Shown here in pieces: positions 60,293-64,000 of a DNA stretch of 64,000 bases (the stretch's first letter is position 1; each line of letters opens with the position of its first letter). Source of the stretch: Serripes groenlandicus (lineage: Eukaryota > Mollusca > Bivalvia > Cardiida > Cardiidae); contig JASEVX010000007.1 in assembly GCA_031761405.1 (NCBI GenBank), positions 27,616,859 to 27,680,858 on the forward strand, given 5' to 3'. The notes below the pieces were generated by a model. It had not been told where the DNA came from. It ran no database searches and saw only the letters and a program-made list of their open reading frames with translations. Position numbers and translations under genes: made by a program.

Positions 60293-60822
60293 TGTAAATC
60301 TTATATGAGAAGAAGAAATGCATTATATAACTAGTCTCATTCCAATCCATATAATATTATGCAAATGTTTTACATTTATTATTTAGTTATTGATGATGTT
60401 AGTAATGCCAAATTAATTTCACGTTAAAATGATATTACTTACTATTGTATAGGTGACTTATAGGTCCATTGGGCCGGGTGTTTTGTTTAAATTTCTATAA
60501 TTGTATACCATGTCACATGTACACATGTCACTTTAATACACTATTTACTTACTTACTTACTAACTTGTACATTTGAAATGACGAGGAGTATTGTGTGTTC
60601 ATTAATTTATACGGACCACTGTACTCATACAAAGATTGTTCAGCACTACCGATCTTAGCTCGTTCTTTTCCGCAAATTAAAAATAAATAAAATAAATCTG
60701 TTGTATGTTTGTTAGGGTTATTCAGAGAATCTGCGAAGGGACCGTAACTTCATACTTTCAAATCTGGCGGTTCGACAAACATATCCTTGTGGTTGAGGTC
60801 TTTTTAATAACAAGATAAGACT
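60293..60822. other. Unassigned
   Basis: AT-rich, with ACTTACTTACTTAC near 60546. No gene seen. Confidence 0.5.
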
Positions 60823-61051
60823 CAACCATTTCCCTCATATAGACGCTTTCTGAGGCCTCTGCAGCAGACGGCTTTTTGAAAACATAGTGACAAAGGAAGA
60901 AATTGCTCAAAACAAGTACTTTCTCCTTTTGCCACAATGTTTTCCACTTTTAGTCATAGGTTATCCATTCAGTTATAGAGATTTTCCATTTTTTTACAAA
61001 AAATGTTCAAAGTAGTCTGCTGCAGAATTGTCGTATGAGGGAAAGGGTTAA
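60823..61051. mobile_element. TTAACCCTTTCCC MITE
   Basis: CTCAACCATTTCCCTCATAT to GTCGTATGAGGGAAAGGGTTAA; about 229 bp, central palindrome partly eroded. Confidence 0.85.
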
Positions 61052-61897
61052 TAAAAACACATTTAACTCTACCCTACATACAACAATTCAGCAACATACA
61101 ACAATAGTCAAAACTATTGAAAACTGATTAACAATACAGTAGACAATAAACAAACATAAAATCTACCAAACCAGAAAAAAAAGAAAAGGTTTACAATATA
61201 TTCGATGAGGCAGAATTGTTTAAAGAACTTACTGTCGTTAAAGTTCTAACGGTTTTGTCTAAGATTAATCTACTTCAGATCAAAGGGAAGCAATTCGGAT
61301 CGGAGCGCCGGGCAGACAATTGTGTCCAGGGGATTTCACTAGAAATTCATAAGATTGAGGTTGCCTCCCGTTAGACAATAATGATGTTGTTGAAAGTTGA
61401 AAGTGTTTTAATAAAGTTGAATACCCTCCGACTGATTTGTAATCAAAACATTGTTTGCTTTAGCTATATTGATAGCTTAAAAGCCATTTTCAGAACAACA
61501 TGTATTTTCTGAAATTGAAAGTAAAATTCACAGCGGGATAAGGTTGACCCATGATTTGCCGTCATAGCTAAACAAAAGGAAGGTTAATATGTGAGATTTT
61601 TGTGCCGTTTTGGTAGTTTTAAGAATGAACTTTAATTGAATATAGGTGACTGGGTTATTTGGAATGTTGGGAAAGAGCCACAGCCCAAAACGCTATAATG
61701 GTCGCCTATGGAATATGAATTGCTTCCATCTAAGCTAAACCTTCGTAAGAAAGCTACATGTAGCTAAACTGTTAAAATTCAGTATACATCAGCTATAACG
61801 TTGTAACGGTCCCAGAAGCATATGACACGGGTTCGAATCCCGGTGGTAACTGTTGGGTCAGTTTGGAGATGACCGGTTTGGTGAACCGCCACCTTAC
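61052..61897. other. Unassigned, with one tRNA-like remnant
   Basis: No exon convinced me. TGACACGGGTTCGAATCCCG at about 61830 is a B-box-like SINE remnant. Confidence 0.45.
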
Positions 61898-61898
61898 T

Positions 61899-62104
61899 CT
61901 AACCCTTTCCCACTTACAACAAATCTGCAGCAGATGAGTTTGAATACATCTAGACAAAATTGAGGAAAAGCTCTGACAATGAAAATATAACAGTGTGGCA
62001 AATGGAAAAATTGCTTGTTTTTATACATTTCTCCTTTTGTCACAATGTCAAACGTCCTCTGCTGCAGAGGTGTCAGAAAGCGTTTATATGTGGTAAAGGG
62101 TTAA
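61899..62104. mobile_element. CCCTTTCCC-family MITE
   Basis: CTAACCCTTTCCCACTTACA to TTATATGTGGTAAAGGGTTAA; has CTGCAGCAGATGAG and CTCTGCTGCAGAGG. Confidence 0.82.
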
Positions 62105-62529
62105 AGAATAGGACGATATGGGCTGAGGAAGTAAACATGTGTTCGGGACAAACGCATCTCATAAATCAGATATGACTGACCCTGTCAATAGGGGTGGCAT
62201 GTGGCACTATAATACACAAACACTTTAATTTACTTTGTATATATATCTAGTATACATACCATAAGAATTAAGTCCAAATTATCAAAACAATTTGTTTTTA
62301 TATCAGATCAATATAAAGATATTTTTCAAACGAAGCTATTGTAAAAACACAATAGAGCTCGACCATGGTGACTCGTATAGCCGCCAATTGAATAACTGGC
62401 ATGGAATATAGGGTTATTTGTTTACTGTGTATTTCCCTTTCCTTTATTCAGTATGTTTAGACTACGTCGGGTGGAAAGAAGACATTGAATCAAAAGTATA
62501 CTTCCAAATTTATAGACGCCCGTATTGGT

Positions 62530-62563
62530 CAGGGACGTAGATAAGATATTATCTACGTCCCTG
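62530..62563. repeat. Hairpin
   Basis: CAGGGACGTAGATA and TATCTACGTCCCTG arms (14 bp, perfect) around AGATAT. Confidence 0.85.
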
Positions 62564-62584
62564 TATTCGTGTCACAGGTTAATA

Positions 62585-63125
62585 TATAGATTGATTGATT
62601 GATTTGTTGGTTGGTTGACTGATTGATTGATTAATTGATTGATTGATTTACTTTGATTGATAAATTATTTTATAGATATATTGATTGATTTGTTGGTTGA
62701 TTGATTGATTGATTGATTGATTGGTTAATTGATTGGTTGGTTAATTGGTTGGTTGGTTGATTGATTAATTGATTTATTTATTTATTTAGATTAATAAATT
62801 ATTTTATAGATATATTGATTGATTTGTTGGTTGGTTGGTTGGTTGGTTGGTTGATTGATTGATTAATTTATTAATTGATTGGTTGATTGATTAATTAATT
62901 GATTAATTGATGTGTTGATTGATCGCTTAATTTGTTGGTTGGTTGGCTGATTGATTGATTGGTTGATTGTTTGATTGGTTAATTTATTTATTGTGATTGA
63001 TAACTTGGTTAATATACATATTGATTGATTGATTGATTTGTTGATTGAATGTTTGATTGATTGATTAATTGATTGATTGATTTATTTATTGGTTTATTGC
63101 TTGATTAATTGATTGATTTGTCGAT
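62585..63125. repeat. GATT/GGTT microsatellite
   Basis: About 540 bp of imperfect TTGATTGATTGG-type tetranucleotide repeats with TTTATTTA interruptions. A block with TTTATAGATATATTGATTGA recurs at about 62670 and 62811. Confidence 0.96.
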
Positions 63126-64000
63126 CATCGGAAATAGTCAATGAACGAGGCGGGAGATCAGATAAAGAGGCACGGGAAAATAATAACGTGGACTACACTT
63201 CCAGGTTTTTTGTTCAGATAATACATTAATGCCATTACTAAACGTAGGCGAGTTGTGAAGGGTCTGGCGAGGCCGTTCGTCCGAGTCTTCACTTAACACA
63301 GAGGCAACAAGACAGCCCTCCCCCAAAATCTACCGTCGAAACCAAAATATTAATTACACGTTATAAGTATATCATATATTCCTTATTTACAATACAATAT
63401 GCTTTATTACATAAAAACTACAAGTTTTATAGCAAGTTTTAAATTTCAAATGAGAATGTCGTCTCTTATGAGTTATAGTTATGTGTTGGTCAATTATATA
63501 TAATTTTCAATTTTAACAAAAGATTGAAAAATTAGCATGTCATATTAGTAGCAATCTAAGTTAGTTATATGTATAGACTTTGGGCAAGGTCACACGAAAA
63601 AGGACCTTCAGAGTGTTGTTGGTATTGGAATATAACCGTGCTCAGTCCTTTTCCATGTGCATTCGCATTTTGACGAACTTGCTCATTATGAACCATTTCA
63701 TCTTTTGCCGCACTGTTTTGAACTAGGTTCTATTATTATACTTCCTTTTATTCATATAATATATCCATATTTTTCCTATTTGCTGTATAATGTGGAAAAG
63801 GGTTACACTATGTGAATGAGGTTTAAATGGAGCGACAAGAAAGATCTCGCTACAAAGCTATTAAAGTAAACTCTAGTTTCAATATTTGAGCTCCAGAGAA
63901 CAAACAAACAATATTTGTGCACAAGTATCTGATTGGTCATAAGCAATTATGTTCTCTAAATTAACCAATCAGAAGTGCTATTTGGAGCACATAGTTCATA
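63126..64000. other. Unassigned right end of window
   Basis: AT-rich; one inverted-repeat relative of 51544-51596 at 63249-63298 and a decayed MITE near 63630-63815 (CTCAGTCCTTTTCCATGTGC...ATGTGGAAAAGGGTTAC). No gene seen. Confidence 0.5.

Noticed and set aside
61190..61330. Possible exon ending CGACA|GTAAGT on the minus strand, as first exon of gene B
   Set aside because: Phase does not fit exon 2 and the upstream peptide shows no similarity to gene A exon 1.

Overview
The window is non-coding-rich animal nuclear DNA: spliced genes with GT-AG introns, tRNA-derived SINEs, many palindromic MITEs, and satellites and minisatellites. The interspersed repeats, such as a SINE whose 3' end reads GCCGTGATATAACTG...GTTAAACCCCAATCAATC and foldback units starting GAGCCGTCCCGCGAG, look like those of heterodont bivalve molluscs. 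A dreissenid mussel is my guess; no search was run.

Two related minus-strand genes dominate the window. I rebuilt them exon by exon from splice signals, phase and mutual similarity. Gene A (25238 down to 5309) has 17 exons and an 826-codon frame that closes exactly. Gene B (54559 down to 34750, probably starting near 55321) has 16 recognised exons and about 553 codons plus a short or missing first exon. Both encode proteins with a cyclic-nucleotide-binding fold, resembling cyclic nucleotide-binding domain-containing protein 2 (CNBD2), a cAMP-binding protein of male germ cells in mammals. Each has one complete CNBD and a second CNBD-like half-barrel interrupted by a long variable insert. Nine coding blocks have identical lengths in A and B, so they are tandem paralogues about 9.5 kb apart. 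They differ by one intron present only in B, one present only in A, the phosphate-binding cassette, and the variable insert. A fragment of a third terminal exon lies at 34211-34292.

Layout: 1-3085 satellite; 3086-5308 downstream of gene A; 5309-25238 gene A, with introns holding a 45-bp repeat array (9112-11685), an 84-bp minisatellite that runs into exon 12, 55-bp and 36-bp minisatellites, and MITE clusters; 25239-34749 intergenic, with a SINE carrying a perfect target duplication, a 1.1-kb foldback element and a 1.66-kb foldback transposon with 33-bp perfect inverted ends and a 6-bp target duplication; 34750-54559 gene B, with introns holding 40-, 34- and 24-bp minisatellites and many TTAA-flanked MITEs; 55300-56050 a possible promoter with ETS, YY1-like, CRE and X-box-like motifs; 56404-56945 a 134-bp repeat; 58853-60292 the 3' part of a non-LTR retrotransposon; 62585-63125 a GATT-type microsatellite; the rest is unassigned.

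No rRNA, functional tRNA, CRISPR array or bacterial-type gene is visible. Most long open frames here are by-products of tandem repeats whose period is a multiple of three.
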